Origin: Staphylococcus capitis subsp. capitis
GTDB taxonomy: Bacteria > Bacillota > Bacilli > Staphylococcales > Staphylococcaceae
DNA: 64,000 bases
Assembly: GCF_040739495.1 (NCBI RefSeq)
Contig: NZ_CP145263.1
Coordinates: 1,922,001-1,986,000 of the forward strand
Direction: 5' to 3'
A program made the translations under genes and the position numbers. Within the stretch, counting starts at the first letter, position 1, and every line of letters begins with the position of its first letter. This document shows, in pieces, positions 39,480 through 49,246 of the stretch. A model generated the notes under the pieces. It did no database searches. It was given only the letters and a program-made list of their open reading frames with translations, and was not told where the DNA came from.

Positions 39480-41585
39480 TTAGATTGCACAGCTTGTACA
39501 TTCTTCTACACTAAGTAATTTGTTACGTGTATAATAAAGTGATTTTAGTCCTTTATAATGCGCGTATACATATAATCTTGAAAGTTCACGTGTAGAAATT
39601 TCTGAATTTACATATAGAATTGTTGAAATACCTTGGTCTACATGTGTTTGAATTGTTGAAACTAAATCAATTAATTTCATTTGATCAGTATTAAATGCTG
39701 ATTTGTAGTACCACATTGTTTCAGGTGATAGGAAAGGCATTGGATAAAACGTTTCAGCATTTCCATAAGTACGACGCTCAATTTGATCTACAATAGGCAT
39801 TACAGAGCTTGTCGCATTTTGTACGTAAGAGATACTTTGAGTAGGCGCAATAGCTAAACGGTAAGCATGATAAAGACCGTATTGTTCTACTTCTTTTTGT
39901 AAAGCTTTCCAATCTTCGGAAGTTGGAATATCTAAACCATCAAATAACTGACGAACTTTTTCAAATTGTGGTTCAAATTCTTGTGAAGTATAGAATTCAA
40001 AGTATTTGCCATTAGCATAATCTGATTGATCAAAATCTTGATAGCTTTCTCCACGTTCTTTAGCTATTTCCATTGAACGTTCTATAGAATAATAGTTCAT
40101 CATCATGAAGAATATATTAGCAAAGTCTTTCGCCTCTTCAGACTCATAACCGATTTTGTTCTTTGCTAAATATCCATGAAGATTCATTACACCTAGACCT
40201 ACTGAGTGCAATTCACTATTAGCTTTTTTAACACCTGGAGCATTTTGAATATTAGCTTCATCACTCACAACAGTAAGTGCATCCATACCAGTATGGACAG
40301 AATCTCTGAACTTACCTGATTCCATGACATTAACGATGTTTAATGAACCTAGATTACATGAAATATCACGTTTAATTTCATCTTGTGTTCCATAATCATT
40401 GATAATAGATGTTTCTTGTAGTTGGAAAATTTCTGTACATAAGTTGCTCATTTTAATTTGACCAATATCAGAATTGGCATGTACTTTATTAGCATTATCT
40501 TTAAACATTAGATATGGATAACCAGACTGTAATTGTGTTTGTGCAATTGTATTTAACATTTCACGTGCATCTTTTTTCTTCTTATCAATGTTCGGATTAG
40601 CAACCATATCATCATAATATTTTTCTAAATCAATATCATCTAATGTCACACCGTATTCTTGCTTTACAGTATGAGGGGCGAACATATAAAAGTCCTTTCT
40701 TTCTTTAGCTAAATCAAAGAACTTAGAAGGAACAATAAGACCAGTTGAAATCGTAGATAAACGTAAATCTTCGTCGGCATTTACCTTTTTAGTATCTAAA
40801 AATTCTTCTACATCATAATGGAAAATATTTAAATATACAGCGCCTGCACCAGGTCTTTGACCTAATTGATCAGCATAACTAAATCCGCCTTCAAGTGCTT
40901 TAGCTACTGGTAATACACCTTTAGCAACACCTTTAATACCTTTGATTGCCTCACCACGGGCACGTAGTTTTGATAAATTAATAGCGACACCGCCACCAAT
41001 TTTACTTAGTTGTTTCGCTGTTGAATCAATAAAGTTAATAGAATTTAAACTATCATCAACTTCTAATAAGAAACATGAAACAAGTTCACCACGACGTGCA
41101 CGTCCTGCGTTTAAGAAAGTAGGCGTTGCTGGTTGATAACGTTGTTCAACCATAGAAGAAATAAATTGTTTTGCTTGTTTAGTATCACCATTAGCTAAAT
41201 AAAGAGCAACAATTGCAACATGCTGATTATAATCTTCTAAAAATTGACTTTTATCATTTGTTTTTAAAGCATAGTCCTTGTAGAACTTACTTGCAGACAT
41301 GTAGCTCGCGAATTGAAAGTGGATTGACTTAGCATACTCAGTAATTTCTCTTAATTCTTCTTCTGAATATTTCTCGAATACATTGAAATAAAAGTCATTA
41401 TCCACAAGATAATGTAAACGTTCAATTTCGTCATCGAAATAAATTGTTTTATCATGGATTTCTTTAAGATAAACTTTTAGTGCTTCCTGATCTTTTTCTA
41501 AATCAAAGAAACCATTATCTTTTCTCTTCGTTACTTCATTATTTAGTTCAATATGATTGTATTTCTTCTCGTCCATGGTTTTCAT
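39480..41585 (-). CDS. nrdE: class Ib ribonucleotide reductase, catalytic subunit
   Basis: NrdE reduces ribonucleoside diphosphates. The 701-residue protein has the active-site Cys segments [17 protein letters not shown] and [10 protein letters not shown], with the C-terminal shuttle pair in EECTSCAI at the very end. The class Ib type lacks the ATP-cone at the N-terminus, as here. The ATG at 41585 lies inside the end of nrdI (a 38-base overlap) with AAGGTGG upstream, so nrdE translation is coupled to nrdI. An earlier alternative start at 41615 has no ribosome site. Confidence 0.97.
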   Translation of the reverse strand: MKTMDEKKYNHIELNNEVTKRKDNGFFDLEKDQEALKVYLKEIHDKTIYFDDEIERLHYLVDNDFYFNVFEKYSEEELREITEYAKSIHFQFASYMSASKFYKDYALKTNDKSQFLEDYNQHVAIVALYLANGDTKQAKQFISSMVEQRYQPATPTFLNAGRARRGELVSCFLLEVDDSLNSINFIDSTAKQLSKIGGGVAINLSKLRARGEAIKGIKGVAKGVLPVAKALEGGFSYADQLGQRPGAGAVYLNIFHYDVEEFLDTKKVNADEDLRLSTISTGLIVPSKFFDLAKERKDFYMFAPHTVKQEYGVTLDDIDLEKYYDDMVANPNIDKKKKDAREMLNTIAQTQLQSGYPYLMFKDNANKVHANSDIGQIKMSNLCTEIFQLQETSIINDYGTQDEIKRDISCNLGSLNIVNVMESGKFRDSVHTGMDALTVVSDEANIQNAPGVKKANSELHSVGLGVMNLHGYLAKNKIGYESEEAKDFANIFFMMMNYYSIERSMEIAKERGESYQDFDQSDYANGKYFEFYTSQEFEPQFEKVRQLFDGLDIPTSEDWKALQKEVEQYGLYHAYRLAIAPTQSISYVQNATSSVMPIVDQIERRTYGNAETFYPMPFLSPETMWYYKSAFNTDQMKLIDLVSTIQTHVDQGISTILYVNSEISTRELSRLYVYAHYKGLKSLYYTRNKLLSVEECTSCAI

Positions 41586-41946
41586 TGAAATTACCCACCT
41601 TATCCTTAAATTCAATTACATCATTGTTCGTACCTTGTACTTCAAATTTCATAAGTAGAGGAACATCATAGTCCTCTGAGATTGTACGGCCTGCTTTAGC
41701 AAAATTTTGCCCCCAATTACGATTTCCGCTTGCAGCTACCGCTTGTAATTGAGCGTGATTAACTTCTAAAAAAGATTGAACAGGTTGTGGCACTTCTCCA
41801 AATCCAATAGTGCCAGTAACTAAGATATAAGGTTCATTTACTGGTTCTGTACAATTGTCTTGAGTAATTTCTAATGTGTCATCAATTTCTGCTCGCTTTA
41901 TAAAACGTCTTACATTTCCAGAAAATGAGAAATATACTACTTTCAT
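41548..41946 (-). CDS. nrdI: NrdI flavodoxin-like activator of class Ib RNR
   Basis: NrdI supplies an oxidant from its FMN to build the dimanganese tyrosyl radical of NrdF. The 132-residue flavodoxin-like protein begins [15 protein letters not shown] with the FMN-phosphate loop, and includes [17 protein letters not shown] and [13 protein letters not shown]. The ATG at 41946 is behind AAGGTGATCC. It is the first gene of the nrd operon, overlapping nrdE by 38 bases, with two NrdR boxes in the long leader region upstream. Confidence 0.95.
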   Translation of the reverse strand: MKVVYFSFSGNVRRFIKRAEIDDTLEITQDNCTEPVNEPYILVTGTIGFGEVPQPVQSFLEVNHAQLQAVAASGNRNWGQNFAKAGRTISEDYDVPLLMKFEVQGTNNDVIEFKDKVGNFNENHGREEIQSY

Positions 41947-42128
41947 TGGATCACCTTCTTTCTTCAATCTTTAGTTGTCGTGTCTATATTGAGCATTCAC
42001 TAACTCAAAAAATAAAAGCACCACTAGTATAGAGGTGTAAACCGTTAAAATTTTTAATTTCTAAATATTCTTATTTCTTATTAAAGAACGTTTATTTTAA
42101 TGCCTCTAGTATACCTTTAAGTTTATAA

Positions 42129-42144
42129 CCACTATATATAGTAC
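42129..42144. promoter_or_regulatory. proximal NrdR box
   Basis: CCACTATATATAGTAC has the palindromic core CTATATATAG of the NrdR consensus ACACWATATATWGTGT, with changes only at the outer positions. It is 183 bases before the nrdI ATG. Confidence 0.8.
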
Positions 42145-42282
42145 TTAAAACTTAAAATATTACTAAATGATAAATTGCTATATTTGTAACTGATTACCAA
42201 TATTGCAAAGATTTATCATTTTAATCAGTGTGATTTTGCATTAAAATTAATCATTTTCCCAATATTAACTTTCGAACCCTAA

Positions 42283-42298
42283 ACACTATATATAGTGT
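42283..42298. promoter_or_regulatory. distal NrdR box
   Basis: ACACTATATATAGTGT is a perfect 16-base palindrome matching the NrdR consensus exactly. It lies 154 bases upstream of the other box, just downstream of a TATAAT (42334-42339, minus strand) that may be the nrd -10. Confidence 0.95.
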
Positions 42299-42738
42299 TT
42301 GTTTTGAAAAGTTAATACTATATTCTGTGTTTCATTATACATAAGTAGATTGTTTAATGAAAGTTAAAGTTTAATGACGAAAAAACTAAAATTTTTAGAA
42401 AGTGCACCACTACGTGATTAAAGACTAATATTCTGAATAAAAAAATTTTTTCAAGTTTATTTGCTTGCATTTTCCTGAAAAATAGACGTACCCATTCTTT
42501 GTGTAATCTGGAAAAAATCTCATTATGATAGTATGCAACCTACAAATATATGAATTTTAATTTTAATCACTTTCATTATTCACAATTTAATCTTTTTGAG
42601 GGTCTCACACTTACTAACAGAACATGTGTTCGTATTTGTATTATAAAACGTTATTTTTTAATTTGCAAGTACTCATGCATAGCTTCTTTATTTATGCTAA
42701 TATAGTTACGTTAATCTTATTGTATTGAGGCGATAATA

Positions 42739-43605
42739 TTGAATCCAAAAGTAAAAGGTATTATTGCTATCTTAATTTCTGCTGTTGGATTTAGTTTTAT
42801 GTCTGTATTTTTCAGACTCGCTGGAGACTTACCTGTCTTTCAAAAATCTTTAGCTAGAAATTTAGTAGCTATGTTTATACCTCTATTTTTTATTATAAAA
42901 TATAAGCAACCTATGTTTGGTAAATTAAGTAGCCAGCCTTTATTGATTTCACGTTCTACCCTAGGGCTCATAGGTGTATTACTAAACATATACGCGATTG
43001 ACCATATGGTACTTAGTGATGCCGACACTCTTATGAAATTGAATCCTTTTTGGACAATTCTCTTAAGTTTAATTTTTTTACACGAGAAGGTTCGTAAATA
43101 TCAAATATCAGCGATGATAATAGCTATACTAGGTATGTTACTTATCGTTAAACCTGAATTTTCATCATCAGTTATTCCATCAATAGCGGGTTTATTCTCA
43201 GGTATATTCGCTGCATCAGCTTACACATGTGTTCGTGCACTTAGTACTCGTGAAAAACCTTACACAATCGTATTTTATTTTTCATTATTCTCAGTTGTTG
43301 TCTTAATACCTTTCTCAATTATTACATTTGAACCTATGACAACGGTACAGGTTATATACTTGCTTGGTGCGGGTTTATCTGCAGCTGTTGGACAAATAGG
43401 TATTACACTTGCATATAGCTTTGCACCTGCTAAAGACATTTCAATCTTCACGTATGCTTCTATTATTTTTACAGCATTATTTGGTTTTATCTTATTCGGA
43501 GAAACACCAGATATGCTGGCAACTGTAGGTTATGTAGTTATTATTAGCGCAAGTTACTATATGTTTGAAAAGGCGCGACGAGAATCAAATATAAAAGAAA
43601 GTTAA
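42739..43605 (+). CDS. EamA/DMT family transporter co-encoded with queF
   Basis: A 288-residue, ten-helix drug/metabolite superfamily protein with two EamA repeats (about 5-135 and 148-278); the second repeat shows [19 protein letters not shown] and [32 protein letters not shown]. The start is TTG eight bases after GAGG. The gene stops 13 bases before queF with no terminator between, so they form an operon. This linkage suggests transport of a deazapurine or other purine-like compound, but DMT substrates cannot be read from sequence, and no preQ1 riboswitch precedes it. Confidence 0.85.
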   Translation: MNPKVKGIIAILISAVGFSFMSVFFRLAGDLPVFQKSLARNLVAMFIPLFFIIKYKQPMFGKLSSQPLLISRSTLGLIGVLLNIYAIDHMVLSDADTLMKLNPFWTILLSLIFLHEKVRKYQISAMIIAILGMLLIVKPEFSSSVIPSIAGLFSGIFAASAYTCVRALSTREKPYTIVFYFSLFSVVVLIPFSIITFEPMTTVQVIYLLGAGLSAAVGQIGITLAYSFAPAKDISIFTYASIIFTALFGFILFGETPDMLATVGYVVIISASYYMFEKARRESNIKES

Positions 43606-43618
43606 AGGAGCTAAATTA

Positions 43619-44119
43619 ATGGCACAAGGACGTCAAAAAGATGAACTTCAAGATATTACTTTACTAGGTAATCAAAATAATACGTATGATTTTAATTACA
43701 GACCAGATGTTCTAGAGACCTTCGATAATAAGCATCAAGGTCGTGACTATTTCGTTAAATTTAACTGTCCAGAGTTTACATCATTATGCCCTATTACAGG
43801 TCAACCAGATTTTGCTACAATTTATATTTCATATATCCCTAATGTTAAAATGGTTGAGTCTAAATCATTGAAACTCTATTTATTTAGCTTTAGAAATCAT
43901 GGTGACTTCCATGAAGATTGTATGAATATCATTATGAATGATTTAATTGAACTCATGGATCCTCATTACATTGAAGTTTGGGGTAAATTCACACCTAGAG
44001 GTGGCATCTCAATTGACCCTTATACAAATTATGGTCGTCCTAATTCTAAATATGAAAAGATGGCTGAACATCGTTTGATGAATCATGATATGTATCCAGA
44101 AAAGATTGATAATCGATAA
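43619..44119 (+). CDS. queF: NADPH-dependent 7-cyano-7-deazaguanine (preQ0) reductase
   Basis: QueF reduces the nitrile of preQ0 to the aminomethyl group of preQ1, the base inserted into tRNA on the way to queuosine. The 166-residue unimodular (YkvM) type is recognised by [23 protein letters not shown], in which Cys57 forms the thioimide and Asp64 gives the proton. The length matches the short-type enzymes. It is preceded by the EamA transporter and ended by a terminator. The other queuosine genes are not next to it; a preQ1 riboswitch begins another transcript 20 kb away. Confidence 0.97.
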   Translation: MAQGRQKDELQDITLLGNQNNTYDFNYRPDVLETFDNKHQGRDYFVKFNCPEFTSLCPITGQPDFATIYISYIPNVKMVESKSLKLYLFSFRNHGDFHEDCMNIIMNDLIELMDPHYIEVWGKFTPRGGISIDPYTNYGRPNSKYEKMAEHRLMNHDMYPEKIDNR

Positions 44120-44134
44120 ATCCAACTATCAAAT

Positions 44135-44174
44135 ATCCTCCGTTAAAATTAATTGTTTAATGGAGGATTTTTTG
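44135..44174 (+). terminator. queF terminator
   Basis: ATCCTCCGTTAAA and TTTAATGGAGGAT form a 13-bp stem (one G-T) followed by six T. Confidence 0.93.
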
Positions 44175-44348
44175 TTTAAAAAAATATTTTCATATTTGAT
44201 AAAAAAAGTATTGCACTTTGACGCGTTAAAGCGTATTTTATTAATATCGATTTATTTCTACAAATGCTTATAATTAATTAAATAAAGGCACATATTATCT
44301 TATAAATGTAGTAAAATCTATAAATTGACTGAATATTCATATTATTTT

Positions 44349-44363
44349 TATTTTTTGAAAATT
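44349..44363. promoter_or_regulatory. candidate CodY box upstream of dtpT
   Basis: TATTTTTTGAAAATT matches the CodY consensus AATTTTCWGAAAATT at 13 of 15 positions. It ends one base before the -35 hexamer of dtpT, a repressing position. Confidence 0.6.
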
Positions 44364-44364
44364 G

Positions 44365-44393
44365 TTGAAACTTATTATTTACAATAGTACAAT
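44365..44393 (+). promoter_or_regulatory. sigma-A promoter of dtpT
   Basis: TTGAAA (44365-44370), a 17-base spacer and TACAAT (44388-44393) lie 53 bases before the dtpT ATG. Confidence 0.8.
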
Positions 44394-44446
44394 CGTTTTT
44401 AAACAATTGAATATGGTATTAAGGGAAGAAAGGATGGGATGATATT

Positions 44447-45952
44447 ATGACTACAAATAATTCCCATGAACAAGCAGTTCAAGAAATACCTCAACACGGA
44501 TTCTTTGGGCATCCTCGAGGTTTAGGCGTACTCTTTTTCGTAGAGTTTTGGGAGCGTTTTAGCTACTACGGTATGAGAGCGATGCTTATTTTTTATATGT
44601 ACTTTGCGATTCAAGATCATGGTCTTGGAATCGATAAAACTACGGCAATGTCTATCATGTCCGTATACGGTGCATTAATATACATGTCTTCTATTCCAGG
44701 GGGTTGGATTGCTGACAGAATTACTGGGACACGTGGTGCTACTTTAATAGGTGGCGTTTTAATTATTATCGGACATATTTGTTTAAGCTTACCATTTGCA
44801 ATGTTTGGGCTTTTCACTTCTATGTTCTTCATTATAATTGGTTCAGGTTTAATGAAACCTAATATTTCAAACATTGTAGGTCGATTGTATCCACAAAACG
44901 ATGTGAGAATGGATGCAGGATTCGTTATTTTCTATATGTCTGTTAACTTTGGCGCACTTGTTTCACCAATTATTTTGCAACATTTCATAAACGTTAAAAA
45001 CTTCCATGGCGGATTCTTAATTGCTGCTATTGGTATGGCATTAGGTTTAATTTGGTACATATTATTTAACCGTAAAAATTTGGGTAGTGTAGGTATGAAA
45101 CCAACAAACCCACTCTCACCAACTGAAAAGAAAAAATATAGTATAATCATAGCGGCGATTATAGCAGTGATAGCGATAGTATTTATCATTTCTTACATTA
45201 CTCACACATTATCATTCGATTTAGTTAGTAATTCAGTACTTGTTTTAGGTATTGCTTTACCAATAGTCTATTTCACTACTATGATTCGTAGTAAAGAGGT
45301 AACTGATATTGAACGTTCACGTGTGAAAGCATTTATTCCTTTATTTATTTTAGGTATGCTTTTCTGGGCAATACAAGAACAAGGCTCTAACGTATTGAAT
45401 ATTTACGGTATAGAACATTCAGATATGAAATTAAATTTATTTGGTTGGAAAACAAACTTCGGTGAAGCTATCTTCCAATCAATCAACCCATTATTTATCT
45501 TATTATTTGCTCCAGTAGTATCTGCAGTTTGGCAAAAACTAGGTAAACGTCAACCTAGCCTACCAATTAAATTTGTTATAGGGGCTTTAATGGCGGGCGC
45601 ATCATATATCATGATGGGTATTATAGGTAATATTTATGGTAATGCACATTTCTCAGTTAACTGGGTAATTCTCTCATACATCATATGTGTAGTTGGTGAA
45701 TTATGTCTCTCTCCTACTGGTAATAGTGCAGCAGTAAAGTTAGCTCCAAAAGCATTCAATGCTCAAATGATGAGTTTATGGTTATTAACAAATGCGTCTG
45801 CTCAAGCATTTAACGGTACTTTAGTTAAATTAATTGATCCATTAGGTCAAACGAATTACTTCATTTTCTTAGGTGTTACAACAGCCATAATTACATTTGT
45901 TATTCTTGCTTTCAGTCCTAAGATTATAAAAGCGATGAAGGGTATTCGTTAA
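44447..45952 (+). CDS. dtpT: DtpT, proton-dependent di/tripeptide transporter
   Basis: A POT/PTR family symporter that imports di- and tripeptides. The 501-residue protein has twelve to fourteen helices and the family signatures FFVEFWERFSYYGMRAML (the ExxERF proton site near residues 32-40) and GYRxxG-type loops, here FYMSVNFGALVSP. WLLTNASAQAFNGTLV is in the last helices. It stands alone, with its own promoter, a likely CodY site and a terminator. It probably supplies amino acids for cytoplasmic peptidases such as PepT in this window. Confidence 0.95.
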   Translation: MTTNNSHEQAVQEIPQHGFFGHPRGLGVLFFVEFWERFSYYGMRAMLIFYMYFAIQDHGLGIDKTTAMSIMSVYGALIYMSSIPGGWIADRITGTRGATLIGGVLIIIGHICLSLPFAMFGLFTSMFFIIIGSGLMKPNISNIVGRLYPQNDVRMDAGFVIFYMSVNFGALVSPIILQHFINVKNFHGGFLIAAIGMALGLIWYILFNRKNLGSVGMKPTNPLSPTEKKKYSIIIAAIIAVIAIVFIISYITHTLSFDLVSNSVLVLGIALPIVYFTTMIRSKEVTDIERSRVKAFIPLFILGMLFWAIQEQGSNVLNIYGIEHSDMKLNLFGWKTNFGEAIFQSINPLFILLFAPVVSAVWQKLGKRQPSLPIKFVIGALMAGASYIMMGIIGNIYGNAHFSVNWVILSYIICVVGELCLSPTGNSAAVKLAPKAFNAQMMSLWLLTNASAQAFNGTLVKLIDPLGQTNYFIFLGVTTAIITFVILAFSPKIIKAMKGIR

Positions 45953-45969
45953 TAATATTATCTCTGACT

Positions 45970-46001
45970 ACAAGTCGATTATTTTCGACTTGTGGTTTTT
46001 T
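45970..46001 (+). terminator. dtpT terminator
   Basis: ACAAGTCGA and TCGACTTGT form a perfect stem with a 6-base loop, followed by GG and seven T. Confidence 0.93.
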
Positions 46002-46098
46002 TATTTTATAATAGTTATAATTTCTAATTATTTGCTTTTGTTACTCGAAAAAGGGTAACCCTTAAACTCAGAGAATTTTATGAAAGTAGGCATTCGAA

Positions 46099-47022
46099 AT
46101 GGAAAATAAATATAACCATGGTGTCTTGTTTTATCATGAACATAGTGGCTTAAAAGATATATATGAGGGACTTGGTGAGGTAACTAAATCACTTAGTTCA
46201 ATGTGTAAGCATTTATCGATTCAATTAAGTGAAAATGAAGGCGACATTATCAAATACTGTGAAGCTATTAAAAATGACAAATATGGTTCAGAAATAGATA
46301 TATTATTTATTTTAGGCGGAGATGGTACTGTTAATGAACTGGTCAACGGCGTCATGCAACATGATTTACACTTACCAGTGGGTATTATACCAGGAGGAAC
46401 ATTTAATGACTTTACCAAAACATTAAACTTAGATCCTAACTTTAAAAATGCAAGTTCACAATTACTTTCAGCACAAGTTGGTTCATATGATGTCATGAAA
46501 GTTAATGATACATATGTACTTAACTTTGTTGGTTTAGGGTTAATAGTTCAAAATGCTGAGAATGTACAAGAAGGTTCCAAAGATGTTTTTGCCAAGCTAA
46601 GCTATATTGGGTCAACTGTCAAAACTTTAATGAACCCTAGTAAATTCGACTTTGAGCTTAACATAGATGGAAGAAAAGAAACCGGTAATACCTCCATGCT
46701 TTTGATAGCTAATGGTCCTAATATTGGTGGCGGACGCGTTCCACTAACTGACCTTTCACCTCAAGATGGAAAGGTAGATACGTTTATATTTGATGATCAA
46801 AGTTTCAGTATTTTAAATGATATTTTCAAGAAAAGAGACAGTATGAATTGGAATGAAATTACCGAGGGGATAGACCATATTCCAGGTCAACATATTACTT
46901 TATCAACTGAACCTAACATGAAAGTTGATATAGATGGTGAGATAAGTTTAGAAACACCTATTGAAATTGAAGTTTTACCTAAAGCAATACAACTACTTAC
47001 CTTCCCAGAATTTGGTAAATAA
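46099..47022 (+). CDS. diacylglycerol kinase-family lipid kinase
   Basis: A 307-residue protein with the DAGK catalytic signature [14 protein letters not shown] (residues 72-85) followed by [19 protein letters not shown], and the second domain including [25 protein letters not shown] shortened here to its core [11 protein letters not shown]. The family transfers phosphate from ATP to diacylglycerol or related lipids. It is not DgkB itself by context; which lipid it uses is unknown. A role in recycling the diacylglycerol made by LtaS is possible but is only inference. Confidence 0.85.
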   Translation: MENKYNHGVLFYHEHSGLKDIYEGLGEVTKSLSSMCKHLSIQLSENEGDIIKYCEAIKNDKYGSEIDILFILGGDGTVNELVNGVMQHDLHLPVGIIPGGTFNDFTKTLNLDPNFKNASSQLLSAQVGSYDVMKVNDTYVLNFVGLGLIVQNAENVQEGSKDVFAKLSYIGSTVKTLMNPSKFDFELNIDGRKETGNTSMLLIANGPNIGGGRVPLTDLSPQDGKVDTFIFDDQSFSILNDIFKKRDSMNWNEITEGIDHIPGQHITLSTEPNMKVDIDGEISLETPIEIEVLPKAIQLLTFPEFGK

Positions 47023-47117
47023 TAAGTTTATTTAGTTCAAATAAATATTTCAATTAAGTATTCACTCGCAACTTGATAAATATAAAAGATTAAAAAATAA
47101 CATGAAGTTTTTAAGTA

Positions 47118-47159
47118 ACAATAAAACGAGGCTAAGACATAATTTATTGTCTTAGCCTC
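47118..47159. terminator. terminator between the lipid kinase and the STAR-like repeat
   Basis: GAGGCTAAGACA (47128-47139) and TGTCTTAGCCTC (47148-47159) form a perfect 12-bp stem. The T run is on the minus-strand side (GTTTTATTG), so it works best for transcripts from the right. Confidence 0.85.
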
Positions 47160-47230
47160 ACATAACGAATTGGCAGTAGATGTCTGAATTGAAAGTGCGC
47201 TTATATCAAGCTTCTTTCAATCCTAGTCAT

Positions 47231-47345
47231 CCTTGCCGCGGGGCCCCAACATAGAGAATTTCTTTAGGAAGAAATTCTACAAACAATGCAAGTTGGGGGT
47301 GGGACAACGAAAATAATTTTTTCAAATTATATTTCTGTCCCACTC
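47231..47345 (-). repeat. STAR-like staphylococcal repeat with flanking hairpins
   Basis: On the minus strand TATGTTGGGGCCCC (47240-47253) matches the STAR consensus T(G/A/T)TGTTG(G/T)GGCCC(C/A) at every position. It sits in a local GC-rich patch. Next to it AGAATTTCTT/AAGAAATTCT pairs, then GTGGGACA and TGTCCCAC (47299-47343) form a hairpin. STAR repeats are frequent between genes in S. aureus and some other staphylococci; their function is unknown. Confidence 0.85.
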
Positions 47346-47371
47346 TCGTTGTTATATTTTACAGAGACTTT

Positions 47372-47905
47372 CTAGTTTCCTAGGAAATAATTCTCAACGT
47401 CTTTCCAACCGTTTACTCGATCAAATCTATCATCATTTATATTATGAGATGCTGTAAACATAATTGATTTACCTTCAAAAATCTCAAGTTGCTTTGGATT
47501 ATCATCTATTAAATAGTCAGCATTCACAATATTTTTTCTACCACAAAATACAAAATGCTGAGGGTTTAAAAATGGGAAGAATTCTAATAACCATTCATAT
47601 TTATCATGAAATGATGTTGGAACATCCATTGCTGCTGTAGCAATATATACATCATAATGATCATTTAATTTCTCAACGACTTCTTGAGCGTGTGGCATCA
47701 CTTTTAAACGTCTAAAGAAACCTGGCTCTCTTAATACTTCAGTCACTAATCCTTCATGTTCAGGCATCATATGTTTTAATTTTTTTCCATTTAGAGATTC
47801 GATAGTAATCCCAAGATTTGCTCTTTCATTTACTGCATCAATTATTTCTCCTAGCGTATCAGCTAAGACTTCATCCATATCTATAGCTATTTTCTTTCGA
47901 GACAT
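47372..47905 (-). CDS. 5'(3')-deoxyribonucleotidase-like HAD phosphatase
   Basis: A 177-residue HAD phosphatase of the 5' nucleotidase type (NT5C, COG4502). The nucleophile motif I is [15 protein letters not shown], motif II ATAAMD and motif III/IV region [14 protein letters not shown]. It should remove phosphate from deoxyribonucleoside monophosphates. The start at ATG 47905 ([12 protein letters not shown]) matches the family N-terminus; a TTG two codons earlier sits nearer to the AGGGAG site and cannot be ruled out. It is convergent with the lipid kinase gene. Confidence 0.88.
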   Translation of the reverse strand: MSRKKIAIDMDEVLADTLGEIIDAVNERANLGITIESLNGKKLKHMMPEHEGLVTEVLREPGFFRRLKVMPHAQEVVEKLNDHYDVYIATAAMDVPTSFHDKYEWLLEFFPFLNPQHFVFCGRKNIVNADYLIDDNPKQLEIFEGKSIMFTASHNINDDRFDRVNGWKDVENYFLGN

Positions 47906-47968
47906 TCTCAAGTACACTCCCTATTGATTTTGAAACTTAAATACATGATTTAGTATAGCAAATATTAA

Positions 47969-48014
47969 AGTGTAGCACAGTGTTCATTGATAAATTCTTA
48001 TTCTGTACTACACT
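47969..48014 (-). terminator. hisC terminator
   Basis: On the minus strand AGTGTAGTACAG and CTGTGCTACACT pair (one G-T) around a 22-base loop, followed by TTAATATTTG. Confidence 0.7.
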
Positions 48015-48045
48015 CTTTTAATTTATATATAAATATTAGAACTTA

Positions 48046-49101
48046 TTAATAATTAAAATCTTTTAATACTTCTAACATCTTCTTATTTTGTTCTGGGAAG
48101 CCTATTGTAATCCTTACACCATTCGGAAAAGGTCTAGTAATGCAGCCCACTTTTAGTAACTCATCGTATAACGCTTTACTATTGTTCGTTTTCACAAAAA
48201 TGAAATTAGTTTGACTTGGTAAAAAGTGCTTACTTTGAGGAATTTGATAAAATTTCTCGCGTTCTACTGCATTTCGTTGAGTAATATCTTTTAAATACGC
48301 TTGGTCTTCTAATGCAGCAATTGCTGCATATTCTGAAATTCTAGTGATATTGAATGGTGGTCTAATGATGTTCCACTTTTCAATAGCGTCAGGAGAAGCA
48401 ACGACATAACCTACTCTTAATCCAGCTAAGCCATATGCTTTAGAGAAAGTGCGTAATAAAAAGGCATTCTCAAATGTTTCTTGTAGCTTTAAAGTGTCAG
48501 GAAAATCTGATGCAGTTACAAATTCAACATATGCTTCATCGATTAACACTGGAATATGACTCGGCACTTGTGTTAAGAAGTCGTTTAATGTTTCATGATC
48601 AAAATAAGTACCAGTCGGGTTATTAGGATTACATAGCCAAACTAGCGCTGTATTATCATCAATACTTTGTAGGATACCTTCTAAATCGAACCCGCCCTCT
48701 TTAAGCGGAACTTGAACAACCTCGGCTGACTCGACAATAGCATTATGATAGTACTGTCCAAAGGTAGCTTCACTTGTAACAATTTTATCCCCAGGTGTTA
48801 ACACCGCTCTTGAAATCATTAATATCACTTCATCAAGACCAGCCCCGAATAAAATACGTGATTCGTCGATATTTAAATGTTTACTGATAGCCCTTCTTAG
48901 ACTGGGTGATCCACTTTCAGGATAGTAGTACAGCTCATCTAAATGTTGCTTTATCGCCTCTTTAGCTTTTGGTGTTGGGCCATACAAATTTTCATTTGAT
49001 GCTAATTTGAATAATTCACCCTCAATACCATACTCTTTTTTTAATGCTTCTGGAGAAAGACCAGGTTCATATGCAGATAATTGATTTAACTGACTTTTCA
49101 T
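48046..49101 (-). CDS. hisC: histidinol-phosphate aminotransferase-like PLP enzyme
   Basis: A fold-type I aminotransferase of 351 residues. The PLP lysine is Lys221 in [25 protein letters not shown] and DEAYVEF are the usual cofactor contacts. HisC converts imidazole-acetol phosphate to histidinol phosphate and often also serves in Tyr/Phe synthesis. It stands alone, away from other his genes, and I see no T-box in front of it. So it may be the only HisC, or an aromatic aminotransferase-like paralogue. Confidence 0.88.
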   Translation of the reverse strand: MKSQLNQLSAYEPGLSPEALKKEYGIEGELFKLASNENLYGPTPKAKEAIKQHLDELYYYPESGSPSLRRAISKHLNIDESRILFGAGLDEVILMISRAVLTPGDKIVTSEATFGQYYHNAIVESAEVVQVPLKEGGFDLEGILQSIDDNTALVWLCNPNNPTGTYFDHETLNDFLTQVPSHIPVLIDEAYVEFVTASDFPDTLKLQETFENAFLLRTFSKAYGLAGLRVGYVVASPDAIEKWNIIRPPFNITRISEYAAIAALEDQAYLKDITQRNAVEREKFYQIPQSKHFLPSQTNFIFVKTNNSKALYDELLKVGCITRPFPNGVRITIGFPEQNKKMLEVLKDFNY

Positions 49102-49203
49102 AGTTGAGTATCCCCTTCTAAATTGACTGAGATTTTAAAAAACTTAGTATTAATTATAAACAATAATGAGTTTTAAAATCAATGAGCCTTTAGTAGCTTG
49201 TAG

Positions 49204-49239
49204 TAAAAATTCCTGACATTTCAACATGCCAGGAATTTA
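49204..49239 (-). terminator. terminator of the ABC importer operon
   Basis: On the minus strand AAATTCCTGGCAT and ATGTCAGGAATTT form a 13-bp stem (one G-T), followed by TTAC. Confidence 0.85.
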
Positions 49240-49246
49240 ATAAGCT

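Larger units (their letters stand above)
41947..42738. other. long divergent intergenic region nrdI / EamA-queF
   Basis: Nearly 800 bases without a gene. It contains both NrdR boxes and a probable nrd -10 (42334-42339 on the minus strand). Between the proximal box and nrdI, the minus strand carries TATACTAG twice (once before AGG, once before TGG) about 70 bases apart, and CCTCTA, which could pair with TAGAGG. From about 42360 to 42700 nothing distinct is seen apart from the likely promoter of the EamA gene. Confidence 0.5.

Noticed and set aside
42480..42738. preQ1 riboswitch in front of the EamA-queF operon
   Set aside because: I searched for the GAGG...CCTC...A-rich tail arrangement of class I and found none; classes II and III cannot be excluded by eye.
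49102..49246. T-box leader of hisC
   Set aside because: The short upstream region lacks a T-box sequence and specifier hairpin, and it also holds the terminator of the next operon.
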